A stretch of 64,000 nucleotides of DNA from Branchinecta lynchi (GCA_023053575.1 JAKZAP010000016.1:14092030-14156029), one strand, 5' to 3'. Shown: positions 24,418 to 35,329, counted from the stretch's first letter. The notes: generated by a model from the letters alone, not told the origin. Program-made: numbers and translations.

Positions 24418-24626
24418 CTCTCTTTCCTTGTCCTTGCGTTTCTCCCTGGACCTCCTTGCTGATTCGTTATTCCTCTGTCGTCGTTGGTAATATTTCGCGT
24501 CCTTGACTCCCCCTCCTTGGGGAGACCTGGTTTGCTCCCGGTCGCCTGTCTCGGAGTCTCGCTCCTCACTGCCTCTTGGAGAAGGAGAGTCGTCGGCAGA
24601 GGTGCGGCAGGTACTTGGCAAACCTT
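24418..24626 (-). CDS. bZIP transcription factor, basic-region exon
   Basis: The exon starts after a good acceptor (GGGCTTCTTTTCCAG). Its two leading bases complete the codon left by the previous exon. It encodes an acidic/Ser/Pro stretch (SADDSPSPRGSEERDSE), then the DNA-contact helix KDAKYYQRRQRNNESARRSR and a lysine-rich tail, ending GAAAGAG before a GTGGGT donor in phase 0. The invariant Asn and Arg of the bZIP signature (N-x7-R) are present. The KDxxYxxRRxxNN form resembles PAR, NFIL3, giant and CES-2-type bZIPs more than Fos/Jun. The protein would bind DNA as a dimer in the nucleus. The exact subfamily cannot be settled without alignment. Confidence 0.85.
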
Positions 24627-24837
24627 CTGGAAAAGAAGCCCTAGTATACAGGGTTGCCGAGTGTGGCACTTTTTGCCTCTGAGAGACAGCATGACACCTT
24701 TTCACACAAATGACACTTTTTGGCCGATTTGCACAGCGGAATGCGAGAACAATTCGAGGTGGTTGAGGGGGTATCGGAACTATCAGATCTAAAGTTGCGT
24801 TTTTTTATGTAGTTTCACTGTTTTGTTTCAGTTATAA

Positions 24838-25225
24838 GTAAGTAAGTAAGTAATTTATTTATGACCCGCCATTTTGAAAAGGCGGAGTAAATGAAGAAAA
24901 TAATGAAAATGAACAAAACACGGAAACACACCGAAAAAGACACTTAATTTTCAATCTTCGGTCAGGAAGCAGTGGACGACGTCGTGCGCTGGTTGGGCCC
25001 TGTTGTCCATGATTTTTGAAAGCGATGAGGAAATATTTAAAAGGGTAACACTTGCATCTTGAATTTTGAATTTATCAGTCAATGTATGGTTGTGACATAA
25101 TTTCGACAAGTGGAGCAGGTTCTTCGCATATATATCTAACATGATCTCATCTTTTTAATCTCCTTCTTTCGCAGATAATGAGTGACGCCAGAACGAAATA
25201 GTACAGAAGGAGCGCAAAATGAAAG
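24838..25225 (-). mobile_element. LINE/SINE 3' end, minus copy of an inverted pair
   Basis: It starts with (GTAA)n, then AATTTATTTATGACCCGCCA and GCGGAGTAAA. It shares GTCAGGAAGCAGTGGACGAC and TCCTTCTTTCGCAGATAATG, inverted, with 27312-27592. The minus-strand tail orientation places its 3' end at 24838. Confidence 0.75.
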
Positions 25226-25327
25226 TACAGTATTTGTACTGTTTTAGTTGTCCATTACGCAGACTGTACTTTCATAACTGAAACAAAAGTACGTCAAACT
25301 ACAGTGAATTAGTTTCTGTTCGATTAG

Positions 25328-26164
25328 TTTCTATCTAATCGAACACAAAAAACTAAGTATAAAACAGTTTTCTCTGATAGTTTACCAATTTTTTGTGGGG
25401 TTCCGCAAGGTACCCTGTTGGGACCGCTCCTTTTTTTAGTTATGGTCAACGAGCTTGCTCTGTCTTTCACAGATAGATGGAAATACGTGGATGATCTATC
25501 GCTCCTGGAAGTTTGCCGAAAGAACATTAAGAGCAGTGCAAAAGTCATCATTGACGACATCTGTGAGGAGGCTGTTGTGGATGACATGGTAGTCAACATG
25601 GACAAATCTGTCGTCCTAACTATAAATTTTTTAAAAACTGAACCACAGTTTTTCCCATCCCTTCCTAAGTCCCAACAGGTTGATGATATCAAGCTGCTTG
25701 GAATACACATCACCCATGATCTAAAATGGAATAAGCAAGTTGACAGCATGCTTAAAAAAGGTAATATGCCAATCCGGTCACTTAAAGTCCTGGCCCGTTA
25801 TGGAGTACCCACTGACCATCTGTTGGTAATTTTTGTGACTTTTGTTCGTCCAACCCTGGAATACTGTTGCCAGGTTTGGCATTTCAGGTTGACCCGGGAT
25901 CAGTCGGATATACTAGAACGGGTGCAGTATAGAGCCCTCCTTGTGGCCTCGAAGTCCCCTAAAGTCCCAAATCTCGAATTGTTGAAAAGATTTAATTTAG
26001 AATTGTTAGCACAGCGCCGAAAAAAGTTGTGTTTCAGTTTTGGTCTAAAAACGTTGGAGAGCCCTGGCCTACGAGATATTCTTCCCCCTGCATATCTACC
26101 TATTAGGCCAAGACCGGCACGAGCTGCTGCCCAGCCTGTTCAAAATTGCAGCCTGTTCCCATGA
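25328..26164 (+). pseudogene. LINE reverse transcriptase, 5'-truncated
   Basis: The frame is open from after a TAG at 25325. It encodes FLSNRTQ, then SDSLPIFCGVPQGTLLGPLL, the catalytic YVDD box (WKYVDDLSLLEV), the LLGIHITHDLKW strand and the thumb segment RPTLEYCCQVWHFRLTRDQS, ending CSLFP-stop. These are reverse transcriptase blocks 4-7 of a non-LTR element. The palm and thumb have no stops or frameshifts, so this copy is younger than the others. The endonuclease and 5' part are missing. It runs opposite to the bZIP gene whose intron it occupies. A stem-loop (AACTTCTC/GAGAAGTT at about 26178-26201) follows the stop. Confidence 0.88.
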
Positions 26165-26219
26165 CCGATACAGAAAAAACTTCTCTTCAGGAGAAGTTTT
26201 TCTGCGGGTGGTATTTTTT

Positions 26220-27311
26220 TTAGTCTGACTTAAAATAAATCGTCCTTTGTCTATAAGTCTGTCTTCGTATTAGCTAGGAGGATCAAAGCGAAATGGCGTT
26301 AGTGGCGATTAACACCTTCCTACCGGCTTTACCTGGACTGACGGGTCCTGATCTAGTAGGCGGTGAACATATGATTGCGGTCAAGCTAACGAAATATTTC
26401 AACCTCCTCTGACTCAACTAACCCTCTTGGTGACATAAGATTTCCTGGCTAGTGGTGGACTGTGGACATACGGTAGCGGTGGGCCACCCACTTTAGCAGT
26501 GGAAAGACAGGAAAGTCCCAATTCACATACGAAGCTCCCGTAAGCCCACGAGTCGCAATAATTATCGCCAACTAACTATAGCGGTTGATCTCTCGTTATG
26601 TAGACACTTCGAACGATCGTTCAGCAAAATCATCGTTATGCAACACGTGTAACGTGTTGTTGTTTGCAAATCTTGTTGCTGTTTTTTACGTTCGTTGTTT
26701 GTATACCCTCACGTTCATCGTTTGAAGCTGGACAAGGACCAACACTAGATAGCGGGCGGCTCGATATCCAGAACGCGAGTTCAGCCAAGTGTAATATATT
26801 CCGACCCGACAAACTCGGCCGAGGTTATTGAGTATATGAGGAGAAGGAAGCCCGTGAGAAAACGGACTTGAACCTCGACCGTTTCGGTAACCTTTCCATG
26901 ACCTCTATCGATAACTACAACCCAAGGGCCCAACAAATGAAATCTCTATGTATTTTCCAACTTTTTCTCTTATTTCACAGATATTCTTTCCTGTCTTTCC
27001 TACTGTTAGGGTCCTTGTTTGTTCACATGCGTTCACTTGCTTCAGGTTAACAGCAGCATCTCTAACCACCTTGCTGAAACAGGGTCGTTCTTTTTGTCTG
27101 CTCCTGCGGTGCCGTGATTTGTAAACTACTTCCCAAGGCATAATGTAGCGTCTCCTAATAATCACTGATGAAACGGCCCCGACCTCGAAAAAGGCCCTGG
27201 GCAGTGTCTGGCAATGTCAAAAGTAAAATGTGTGAAAAAGTATGGCTGGTAAGCCTACTTATCTATTTCATTTCTAAATCTCTTCATCTATTTCCTACAC
27301 AGCACCTTCTG
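26220..27311. other. Intronic, no feature recognised
   Basis: Mixed-composition DNA within the bZIP intron. Short open frames on both strands have no recognisable domain. Confidence 0.4.
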
Positions 27312-27592
27312 CGCTCCTTCTATACTATTTCGTTCTGGCGTCACTCATGATCTGCGAAAGAAGGAGATTAAAAAGATGAGAAATTTAAGATGCAAGTGTT
27401 ACCCTTTTGGATGTTTCCTCGTCGCTTTAAAAAAACATGGACAACAGAGCCCAACCAGCGCACGACGTCATCCACTGCTTCCTGACCGAAGATTGAAAAT
27501 TAAGTGTCTTTTTCTGTGTGTTTTTGCTTATTTTCTTCGTTTACTCCACTTTTCCAAAATGGCGGGTCATAAATAAATTACTTACTTACTGT
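27312..27592 (+). mobile_element. LINE/SINE 3' end, plus copy of an inverted pair
   Basis: It carries GATCTGCGAAAGAAGGAGAT, CCAACCAGCGCACGACGTCA and AATGGCGGGTCATAAATAAA followed by (TTAC)n. Together with 24838-25225 it forms an inverted pair spanning the reverse transcriptase remnant, about 2.1 kb apart. Confidence 0.75.
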
Positions 27593-27757
27593 AAAAAAAA
27601 ACCTTGCAGTATTTGCTACTGAGATTAATCTTGTCTCTAAAAAGATAATCTTATTTCTAATTCGGAGGAAGCTTATCTCAGTGGAGATAAGATTAATCCC
27701 AGTAGCAAATACTGCAGTTAACTTTAATCCTTACTCAGAGAAACTTTTTACAGTGTA
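27588..27757. mobile_element. Palindromic MITE, about 170 bp, copy 2
   Basis: It carries the same blocks as the 7.5-kb copy in reverse orientation (CAGTATTTGCTACTGAGATT on the left, AGAAACTTTTTACAGTGTAC on the right). It begins directly in the (ACTT)n tail of a LINE/SINE copy, so it inserted there afterwards. Confidence 0.7.
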
Positions 27758-27963
27758 CAGTGAAAGTACGTTAAAAGAAAGTAAAGATAATTTTCTTCTA
27801 AATTACCAAAAAGCTCTCTTTTTCGGGGCACTTTAGCAATTTGATTTGAAATTGATCATTTATTACTTTTCGGTATGAAATTGTCAACGTTTAGTCCTTA
27901 CGCTTTTTTTCTCAAAACAATTACCCCCAGGAATTGTTACCACAACCTGCGCCAAATATTTGA

Positions 27964-28080
27964 TTTTTTATTTATTTATTTATCACCCGTCATTTCAAAC
28001 AGAAAAAGGACGGAGTACAAAAACGAAAAAAAAAAGCAAAATGTTTCATAGGAAACACACAAAAAAATCGACAACTAGAC
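27964..28080 (-). mobile_element. LINE/SINE 3' tail, minus strand
   Basis: (TTTA)n then TCACCCGTCATTTC and GGACGGAGTAC, the same tail architecture as the other copies. Its 5' extent is uncertain. Confidence 0.5.
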
Positions 28081-28549
28081 CTACGTTGCCTGGGCAACGT
28101 GAAGTGTTGCGGCAACCTTTGTCCGGCTTCGCCTACTAAGTGTTGCGAGAGCAACACTTTGGTTGTGTTTCTTCGCTGTCGGCTAAATGCTGAAGTTGTC
28201 AACTTATCGAAGCTTATAAAATGTTATGTTCTAAGAAGAACATAATCAGTAATCACATGATCAAAGGCTATTCCTCAGCGTTGTAAAAACAACAACAAAA
28301 GAATATCGGAAGAAGGGACTAAATTGACTTTGCAGTCAGTTGAACTTTTTTCAATGGTAGACATCGTGACGGATGAAAACTTTGGAACAATATCTTATAT
28401 AATCTAGTTGTTATTACAAAGCTATCCGTAACTTTTCAGGATTAAAAATACCATAGATGACACTATTAATTATTACGAGACTACCTCAGTGTTTTACATT
28501 ATCGTTTGTTTCTTACCGTTAGATTTATAGAAATCGAATACAATGTGCA

Positions 28550-29480
28550 AAAATTTCCACAAATTTCTAGCCCCTCGTGAACCGATTCCTACTTACAAGT
28601 CCCTCTCCCGTGATAGACATCAAGTTCACCGGAAACAAATAGTGGGTACACCAGTTAGCAAAAGTTGCAAACCCCTCATCGATGAAGATGATAACAGGTG
28701 ATTATTACTTACAAGTCCCTTGCATGTCTTACAATTGGGAATCAAATTATTCTTACCATCAAATACACCGGAAACAAATGAGAGGTACACCAGGTAGCAA
28801 AAGCTGCAAACCCCTCATTGCCGAAGATGATTATGAGCTAACGCTCGACTGTCGCGTACAAGTCCCCTACATGTCCCACAATTGGTATCGCCTATTTTTG
28901 TTTCAGTGTGTACCTTACTACTGAAGTTCTCAATCCCTTGAAACTTTCAAACTGGTGTATGTCATGAAGGAATTTTTGTACCAAAAGATGGATGACATAT
29001 ATTATGATCAGCTCAAACAGCTATCAATTGCCGTTGAAAAAAAAATCTACCTGTCTTAGTTTCTAAAGTCACCAGTTTCTAAAGTCACCACTTAGAAAGG
29101 AGCAAAGGTTCTCTAGTTTCTTTAGCAATGAGAGAACTTCTAAAGTTTAAGAGGTACGACAGATACCATTTCTCTATCGCAAACCCAAGTGCAAAACAAC
29201 GAATGATAAACTCAGCTGAAATCGCGAACACAAATGGATAGAAACAATAGACGGCAGCACTTTCGGACCCATGGGAAAAAGCCACTTTTATTTATCACTT
29301 TATCACTCAAAGAAGATATGTTGGCTGTGGGGCCTGGTAACTGCCGCATATATTTAACACTTACTGATTTTAGTCCATCTTCAATTTGAAACTGGTGCCT
29401 GCCTGCTTGTGTGCTAGAATGGAGCTTTCCACTCGAAAGCAGAAACATGGTTTGACGAAACGAAAGGTTGGCTGCACAAC
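28550..29480 (-). repeat. Inverted, diverged copy of the 9.07-9.9 kb sequence
   Basis: Shared inverted blocks include TGCGGCAGTT..CC(T/A)GG, ATATCTTCTTTGAGTG, TTTCTC..GGGTCCGAAAGTGC, TTTCAGCTGAGTTTATCATT and the CTTACAAGTCC..CCGTGATAGACAT blocks. The match reaches AGGCAxxAGxTT beside the right end of the hAT element, so this copy shows what that flank looked like without the transposon. It lies about 20 kb from its partner. Confidence 0.8.
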
Positions 29481-29747
29481 TTCAGATAGTCCTCTCTGAC
29501 ACAGGCTATATAACTCCACTTCCCTTTGCACACCATAGGCTCTGGCTCGAGGACAAGCAAAAACCATCCTTTTTGGCCCTAGGCAAGTGTTCTACGGAGC
29601 TTTCCAAAATATACTGTCATACTCATCAATCCGGCCTAAGGTCCACACTTTTTGTAACTTACCAATTACCAGCAAAAAAGTGAAATCGGCGGCAAAGTGT
29701 TGCTCTCGCAATACAATTACAAACTAAGACTATTTCACATGCCATAC

Positions 29748-29957
29748 CGTTTTTAGAATCCCCATTCGCTGACAACATCGAATGTGAGCTCCCATGTAGC
29801 GGACTTCCGTTCTCATTGAGGCGTTTTCGCTTCCATATATCCTCAGCAGATGGTTGTAGATCCTGGCGATGAAACACTGAAGCGTAGGCTGAGGTCACGG
29901 GGAAAGGCAGTGTGTTTGTCGGGGCAGCAGCAAATATGGAGGAGCTTGTGGATGGGG
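29748..29957 (-). CDS. bZIP transcription factor, middle exon
   Basis: The exon opens after TAATTTCAG and closes before GTATGG. Its 210 bp split as 2+207+1, so it keeps the phase of both neighbours. It encodes about 69 residues rich in Ser, Pro and Ala (SSSIFAAAPTNTLPFPV), then a basic patch (IWKRKRLNENGSP). There is no recognisable domain, as expected for the region before a bZIP. It starts PSTSSS, and the upstream exon has a similar PSTMASSS after a similar TCAG, which hints at an old exon duplication or at chance. The terminus of a 382-bp MITE lies about 20 bp upstream of the acceptor. Confidence 0.6.
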
Positions 29958-31429
29958 CTGAAATTACATGGTTTGCATTAGTGCGTTTTTGATCCGGATT
30001 CACCTTGCTATTCCCCTCGCAATTCTCATATTTCGCGATTTTGGACTATTCAGATGAAGTGAATTCTCCTTTTCTTGCTCGAGAACGGGGAAAGCCTCGC
30101 GATTCTGCGGAGTCGAGAAGTTGCTCCGATGGTGAATTCTCGATTCTCCTCTCTCCGTTCTCATCCCGGATTGGTCAAAAGAGTGAGGGTGTTCAATATG
30201 CATAAACACCTATACCAGGTTGCGGACGAGCTGCCAAATTAGTGTTTTTGTCAAAAGCGAGAATGGAGAAGCCAGAGGAACAGAAACGACAATTTGTACG
30301 AGAATTGAGAATTCAGAAGCGAGAACGGAGAACTGATAATTCAGATAAAAAACGCAACTATTAACTGGTGCTACTGTATCAAAAGCGATCATGAAAAGCC
30401 GAAGACTCAATCGCGTCGGCCCGCTCCGAACGAGAATGCGCGGTTCCGAAAGGTTATAATGTCTGTAAAGCCTGGTTCCCACAGGATGCCAGTTCACATT
30501 TCTCTTGGCGAATTTCGGCGCCCGCTAGTCAGCTGTCTTGGAAAAGATTCTCGTTCCATGGGCAATAAGCTTAATAAGAGCTGACTTTGTATCGCAGTCA
30601 TGTTAACTTTTTTCAGTCCAGCACTACCGTATTCCTATTGTGTGCTCGTGGTAATGCTCCACAGGAATTCCATTTGACCTTTGTGAATATATAAGGTGGC
30701 AGATACACTATTCCAAACAATTACACAAAGTACTTGATTGTTGTGTGAGGGTAAAGTACACATAAATTTGTCAAACAAAAAATCCAGAATCTACTGATAT
30801 TACAACAGTCCAGTATAATCATTTGATTTCAGTGCAAACGCGCCACGCAATTAACTTCGCTCAATTTTGGTGAATAGGACCAAGGGGTTTTGAGAAAAAC
30901 CTTAACCTACCACATAGGCTACCTCATGATTTTTGTTGATTTCAGTATTATTATTTATTTAGTCTACCTCTCTTGACAGGGTATGGTCATAATGACAATA
31001 GTAGTAGAAAAAAGGATTTGGGGCCGGAATGGCTTTCGCTCCTGGCTTAAAGCTTAACCGAATAGGGTTGATATGACACTTTATGACAGTCTAGTTACCC
31101 ATCACGTATAAACAGGCTTGAAGATCCGATGAAAATGCTTTACTTATTTCTCCGCTATTCATAACATCGACTTTCATCGAACAAAATTTTTCTTTCGAAT
31201 CTTTGGTACCTCTGTGTGACTGTACCTGTATGCTTGAAGCATTTAGCAACTAAAACAGCAAAGGACTGCCGAAAAAAAATCTTTCTTTTGTCACACGAAA
31301 TAGCGGGCTTTGTTAAAAAGTAACCTTCCAATATGGAATGGAACATTTCCTGAGCTCCAGTGAATTGCACGCTTTTATTCAAATTCGAATTCTCCGCCTC
31401 TGAATGAAAAGTAATGGCCATATACTCAC
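29958..31429 (-). other. bZIP gene upstream intron
   Basis: The intron starts at the GTGAGT donor below 31430 and ends at the acceptor above 29957. It carries the 382-bp MITE at 29979-30360. About 30361-31429 shows no convincing coding sequence or repeat. Short open frames there lack family features. Confidence 0.55.
29979..30360. mobile_element. MITE, 382 bp, TAGTTGCGTTTTT termini, beside a splice acceptor
   Basis: The left end is TAGTGCGTTTTTGATCCG and the right end the complement of TAGTTGCGTTTTTTAT. Same family as 20043-20536. Its left edge lies about 20 bp upstream of the minus-strand acceptor of the exon at 29957, so it contributes the sequence where a branch point is expected. Confidence 0.7.
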
Positions 31430-31670
31430 TCTGTGAATTTGAAAGACCAAAAAGGTGAGGGTTCACTCGGTTCTGTAATCCGATGAGCTGTTCCAGCAAG
31501 GCTCTCTGTTGGGCCAGCTGAAGAAAACTGCTTGACGCCATTGTAGATGGCGCTGAGATCGGTGGCATTGTTTCTTTACGCTTTTCCAATGGCGTTAGAA
31601 GAATGGAAGGTCCTTTGTTCCATCGGGAGTTGGCAGCGCTTGTCTTCGGACTTACTCGGGGCAGGGGTTT
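31430..31670 (-). CDS. bZIP transcription factor, upstream coding exon (5' edge uncertain)
   Basis: This minus-strand exon ends TTCACAGA followed by a strong GTGAGT donor, in phase 1. It encodes a glutamine/leucine-rich stretch (FLQLAQQRALLEQLIGLQNR) typical of the disordered N-terminal part of transcription factors. The 5' edge could be the CAG before 31670, a CAG before 31552, or a start ATG at 31568 with A at -3 (MPPISAPST). The frame is open through all three. Assignment to the bZIP gene rests on strand, order and phase: one leftover base here joins the two-base start of the exon at 29957. I do not recognise this segment by itself. Confidence 0.5.
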
Positions 31671-31849
31671 CTGATCGAACGTTGAGGCAGTGTCTAGAAC
31701 CAAGAACTTATGAAGCAACCATAGAATGAACAAACTTCCATCTACCTCAGCTGAAAAACTCTCCGCACTTTCACGGAAACAAACGCAATCCACTACCTAA
31801 GAATGAAACAAGTCCAGGGCTGGTCACCAAGAACCACGGTGTACGAGTT

Positions 31850-31990
31850 ACTTCAGGATACTTTGGGTTACTCAGGGTTACTTTGGTTACATTGGGTTAC
31901 TTTCGGTTACATTGCATTGAGTTACATTGGGTTACTTTGGGTTACATTACGTTACATTGGGTTACTTTGAGATACTTTTAGGTTACTTTC
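31850..31990 (+). repeat. GGGTTACTTT/GGGTTACATT short tandem array
   Basis: About ten imperfect units of 10-12 bp (GGGTTACTTT, GGGTTACATT, GGATACTTT). Not a telomere repeat of any common type. The reading frame GYF..GYF across it is a by-product. Confidence 0.85.
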
Positions 31991-31999
31991 CAGGGTGTA

Positions 32000-32848
32000 C
32001 GAAATTAATTTTGGTGACAAACCCTGGGAACAAGTTTCGTAAATACCATTTTCTGCTGCGGGAACGAGCTAGAAACCACTTTGTAAAATCACCATTTTTT
32101 GTTTTTCTGTGACGATGATATTTTTTGGAAGGGGGAACTGAACCCAGGTGCTTGTCATTCCTCAAGCAGACAGAAGTGCATCGGAGCTACACCCCGATTT
32201 GATCGTCTTGTATTACGCTATCAGATCTTACTAATACCAAGAACAAATAAGCACCAGAACCTCCGTCTTCCTATCTCTGTAATACAACCATGCCGAGTCG
32301 GATTGATTCCCGATACCGTGCCCGATGCAAACGAGCGGAAGGTAGGAGATACGCGGAACATCGCAATTCGTTACCTCTACAAACAGCTATATCGCAGTAA
32401 AGCCTCAGAGAAGAAATTTCGGAAGTAAAAGCCGATTGGTTGTCTACCATTGTGACATCACATGTGACGCGCTGCAGAGCGGGCCAGCACGCCTGCTGCA
32501 TGTTTTCCTGGGATAGGCGCATCAGCGAGGAGGGAAGTAGATGGGCATCAACTCAAAGCTCACCAAGTACCTCTAGCTCAGCTCAGTTTTGTCGCATTAT
32601 CCATAGTCACTGCATGGGACCAAAGACGGAGATTCTATTTACTTACTTGTTCTTGCTAATACCGAGCTACTTCTGTGAATTATGGAGGCTTAGCATATTG
32701 AGAGAGCTTGGAATCTAAAAAGTAATCCTTTCAAAGGTTTCCCATTCGGTATTTGCCTTACACCATTGCACCGTCCCAAGCGGAATAGACTCTGTTGGTC
32801 TCTCCTCGCATCATTATCAGCATTACCGAAATATAAGCTGCTTCTTTG
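32000..32848. other. No gene recognised
   Basis: An open frame at 32099-32428 and a minus-strand one at 32271-32522 overlap. Neither has recognisable motifs. It lies just upstream of the known bZIP exons, so an undetected first exon cannot be excluded. Confidence 0.35.
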
Positions 32849-33265
32849 CAGATACCATGGTATCTGATACCACGCTTGAAAGTCGTTTCGCAGTTACTGT
32901 GGTATCTGATACCACGGTCGAAAGTCGTTTCGCAGTTACTGTGGTATCTGATACCACGATCGAAAGGCGTTTTTGCAGTTATCGTAGTATCTGGCCAGTT
33001 ATTGTGGTATCTGATATTCAGATACCACGGTCCATCTGAAAAGTCATCTCACTTGTCAAAGTTTGTCAAATCGGTGAGAAAGAAGTTTAACACTTAGTGA
33101 TGTAACTGGATATCAATTTTTCTTTTGGGATGACTTCGAAAAGTGCAATTTCGGCAATAGTCGTTCTTGCATAGCAACCGTGTATCAGATACCACGGTAA
33201 CTGCAAAAACGACGAATTGCAGATTCAGTTACCCTGGTAACATATACCATGGTATCTGCAAAAAA
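32849..33265. mobile_element. GGTATCAGATACC-type MITE, inverted copy
   Basis: It begins TTTGCAGATACCATGGTATC and ends ATACCATGGTATCTGCAAAA. The left part holds about three tandem 44-bp units (GTGGTATCTGATACCACGGT, CGAAAGTCGTTTCGCAGTTA). It shares the GGGATGACTTCGAAAAGTGC block with the 45-kb copies in the opposite orientation. Confidence 0.75.
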
Positions 33266-33444
33266 GGTGAATATTAGTTGCGTTTTTATTTGACTTTTCA
33301 CTCGCCTTTTCGTCCGCTTTTTGCTTTTTTTGTGTTTTCGTCAAATGGTCCTAAGGACTGTTTGACAATTTCCCGTTTTTGTCAAAAAGGCAAACGCCGA
33401 CTTTTGCCTTTTCCCTCGTCTTTTTGCAAAAAGGCAAACTTGGT

Positions 33445-34301
33445 AGGCCAGAATTCCGGACCCCACCCCCAACCTCCAACTCCCCCCCCCCCGTGCCCGG
33501 AACCAATCCGATTTTGTAAATGATTTAACCAGAGCATCTCTGTTCCCACAAAGTTCCATCCCGATCTCTCCAGTCTAAGTGGGTCACATATCCCCCCCCC
33601 CCCTCAATAGTTGTCGGATCCGGTCCGGACATAGAAAGGTCACCAGAGACATGTCCTCTGTTCAATTACTAATTTCACTCGAATCCGATCACCCGTCCCA
33701 AAGTTACGTATGACTCAATATTCCGGATTCCCCCTCCCTCCACTCCCCCACGATTATCGGATCGATAAGTTCTATAATTTTCAAGTCAGTTTGATCCGGT
33801 CCCTGCTATATCTGCCAAGCTTCGTCGTGAAAATGCCCAAAACCACCACCACTGGAATCCCCCCCCCTCCCGCGAGTGTCCGGATCCAGTCCAATTATGT
33901 AAACGATTTATCTAGAGCTCGAGAACCGTTTCTCGAGATTCCCCCCCCCCCCAACTCCTCCGTAGCTGTCGAATTCGGTCGAGACTTCAAATGGGACATC
34001 TGAGATACATCCTCTGTTCAGTTATTAAGTTTCATTCCAATCCAATCCGATCACCCGTTCGAAAGTTACACACTACTGAATTTTCCGATTCCCTTTTCCC
34101 TCCACTCCCCCCCCCCTCCGGATGGTCGGATTGGGAAACCGATTATTTTCCAGTTAGACATGCCTGCCAAGTTTCATCGTCCTAGCACATCTGGAAGTAC
34201 CCTAACTCGAAAAAGTGTGACAAACAAACTTGGACAGACCGGCAGACGGTATTGCGGTCGGGATATGGCACTTGAGGCAGAGGCTGCAAGTGCCATAAAA
34301 A
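33445..34301 (+). mobile_element. Tandem-unit element, 5'-truncated copy with 3' hairpin
   Basis: Two units (CCGGATCCCC-type blocks at about 33600 and 33870) and the terminal hairpin TATGGCACTTG..CAAGTGCCATA at 34264-34297. Plus orientation. Confidence 0.65.
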
Positions 34302-34309
34302 TATATGTT

Positions 34310-34610
34310 GAAAATAGCAGACAAGCAGTTCGCCTGGGATTCGGCCGAAACCAGAAATTCGGCTGAAGTACGGCAGGAAGTATCGATCAGTTTTGTCAAA
34401 AATGGTATGACATATAGGGATAAACACAAATGGTGAATCCATATCTGAACTTGGTTTTCTCAGATGATTAGCTATTTGGCCTCAATCTGTTTCTAAATTT
34501 TAATAGTAAAAATGGCGAAGACTGGATCTGGCGAAGACAAGACCCAATTGTGGATCAAATATTAATTTTTGGGATCCCATCGAAACTTTTGGCTATGGTT
34601 TGTGATCCCA
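34310..34610 (+). repeat. GGGATCCC-ended repeat, 3' fragment
   Basis: It starts in the GGGATTCGGCCGAAACCAGA block and runs to the family 3' end (TTTGGGATCCCATCGAAACT). It directly follows the 3' hairpin of a tandem-unit element, so the two are juxtaposed. Confidence 0.7.
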
Positions 34611-35329
34611 CAGCGACTTGTAAGTAGTAAAGGGCCCCTTTACTACTCTTGTAGCCTTGTTACTCGAAATTTGTTTTCCGATTTTCGAAGATCTTCAATG
34701 TTTCGACTGTTAGACGCTTTTACTTGACGATAAGTGACGCTTTTACTCGACAAGTGAATTAGCGAAGTGGTTGCTTCAGGTACTTCAATGACTGCGAAAA
34801 GCAGCAGCCAAAAGGTCATTCAGATGCAATTTAATGTCAGTCTCTCGACCCAATTCCCTCTGATGACCTCTGAGACATAGATAAACATCGCACAGAGGGA
34901 GTCATTTGACTTTGACCTGTTCACCGACCAAAACCCATGCTGAATCTGCAATAACGAGTTTCGACTACCGTTTCATGAAAAATCTGAAGTGCAAGTCAAA
35001 TAAAAACAAAATGGCATTTGTCAAAATAGCATTTTCATCCGAGAAAATCCTTAGTAGTAATGGCAACTTGGAAAAACGCGAGAATGTTAAAAAAGGCCTG
35101 AAAACGATAAAAAGCCAAAGCTGAAAAGGGAAAGGCAAAAGTCGAACAAAAACCCAACTATTGTGTGCAAACATGAAGACGAGAGAGGACAAATTGACAA
35201 ATTAATTAATAATTTTTTTGTCTATTTTAGTGAATGTTTGGTTAGAATATGATAGTAAATGTGTACTGGTTGCGTTTTTCAAGCGCGTATGTGCTTTGTG
35301 TGTAACCGGTCGTCAAGCCGGAATGATTT

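Larger units (their letters stand above)
24627..29747 (-). other. bZIP gene intron between middle and basic-region exons
   Basis: This 5.1-kb intron contains two inverted copies of a LINE/SINE 3' end (24838-25225 and 27312-27592), a reverse transcriptase remnant on the opposite strand (25328-26164), a palindromic MITE (27588-27757), a further retroelement tail (about 27964-28080) and an inverted copy of the 9-kb repeat (about 28550-29480). About 26220-27310 has no gene or repeat that I recognise. Confidence 0.65.
33268..35158. repeat. Possible TAGTTGCGTTTTT-ended element split by other repeats
   Basis: The left arm begins TAGTTGCGTTTTTATTTGAC (33269) and the right arm ends with the complement of TAGTTGGGTTTTTGTTCGAC (about 35156). 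Between them lie a tandem-unit element (to about 34310) and a GGGATCCC repeat fragment. The pairing is tentative. Confidence 0.4.

Noticed and set aside
24640..24690. CAGGGTTGCCGAGTGTGGCA as a hAT element end
   Set aside because: No partner end or 8-bp duplication found. It lies in the intron next to the bZIP exon and may be a decayed end or chance.
31850..31990. Telomere-like TTACGGG repeats
   Set aside because: Units are irregular GGGTTACTTT/ACATT of 10-12 bp, interior to the window and not of a known telomere type.
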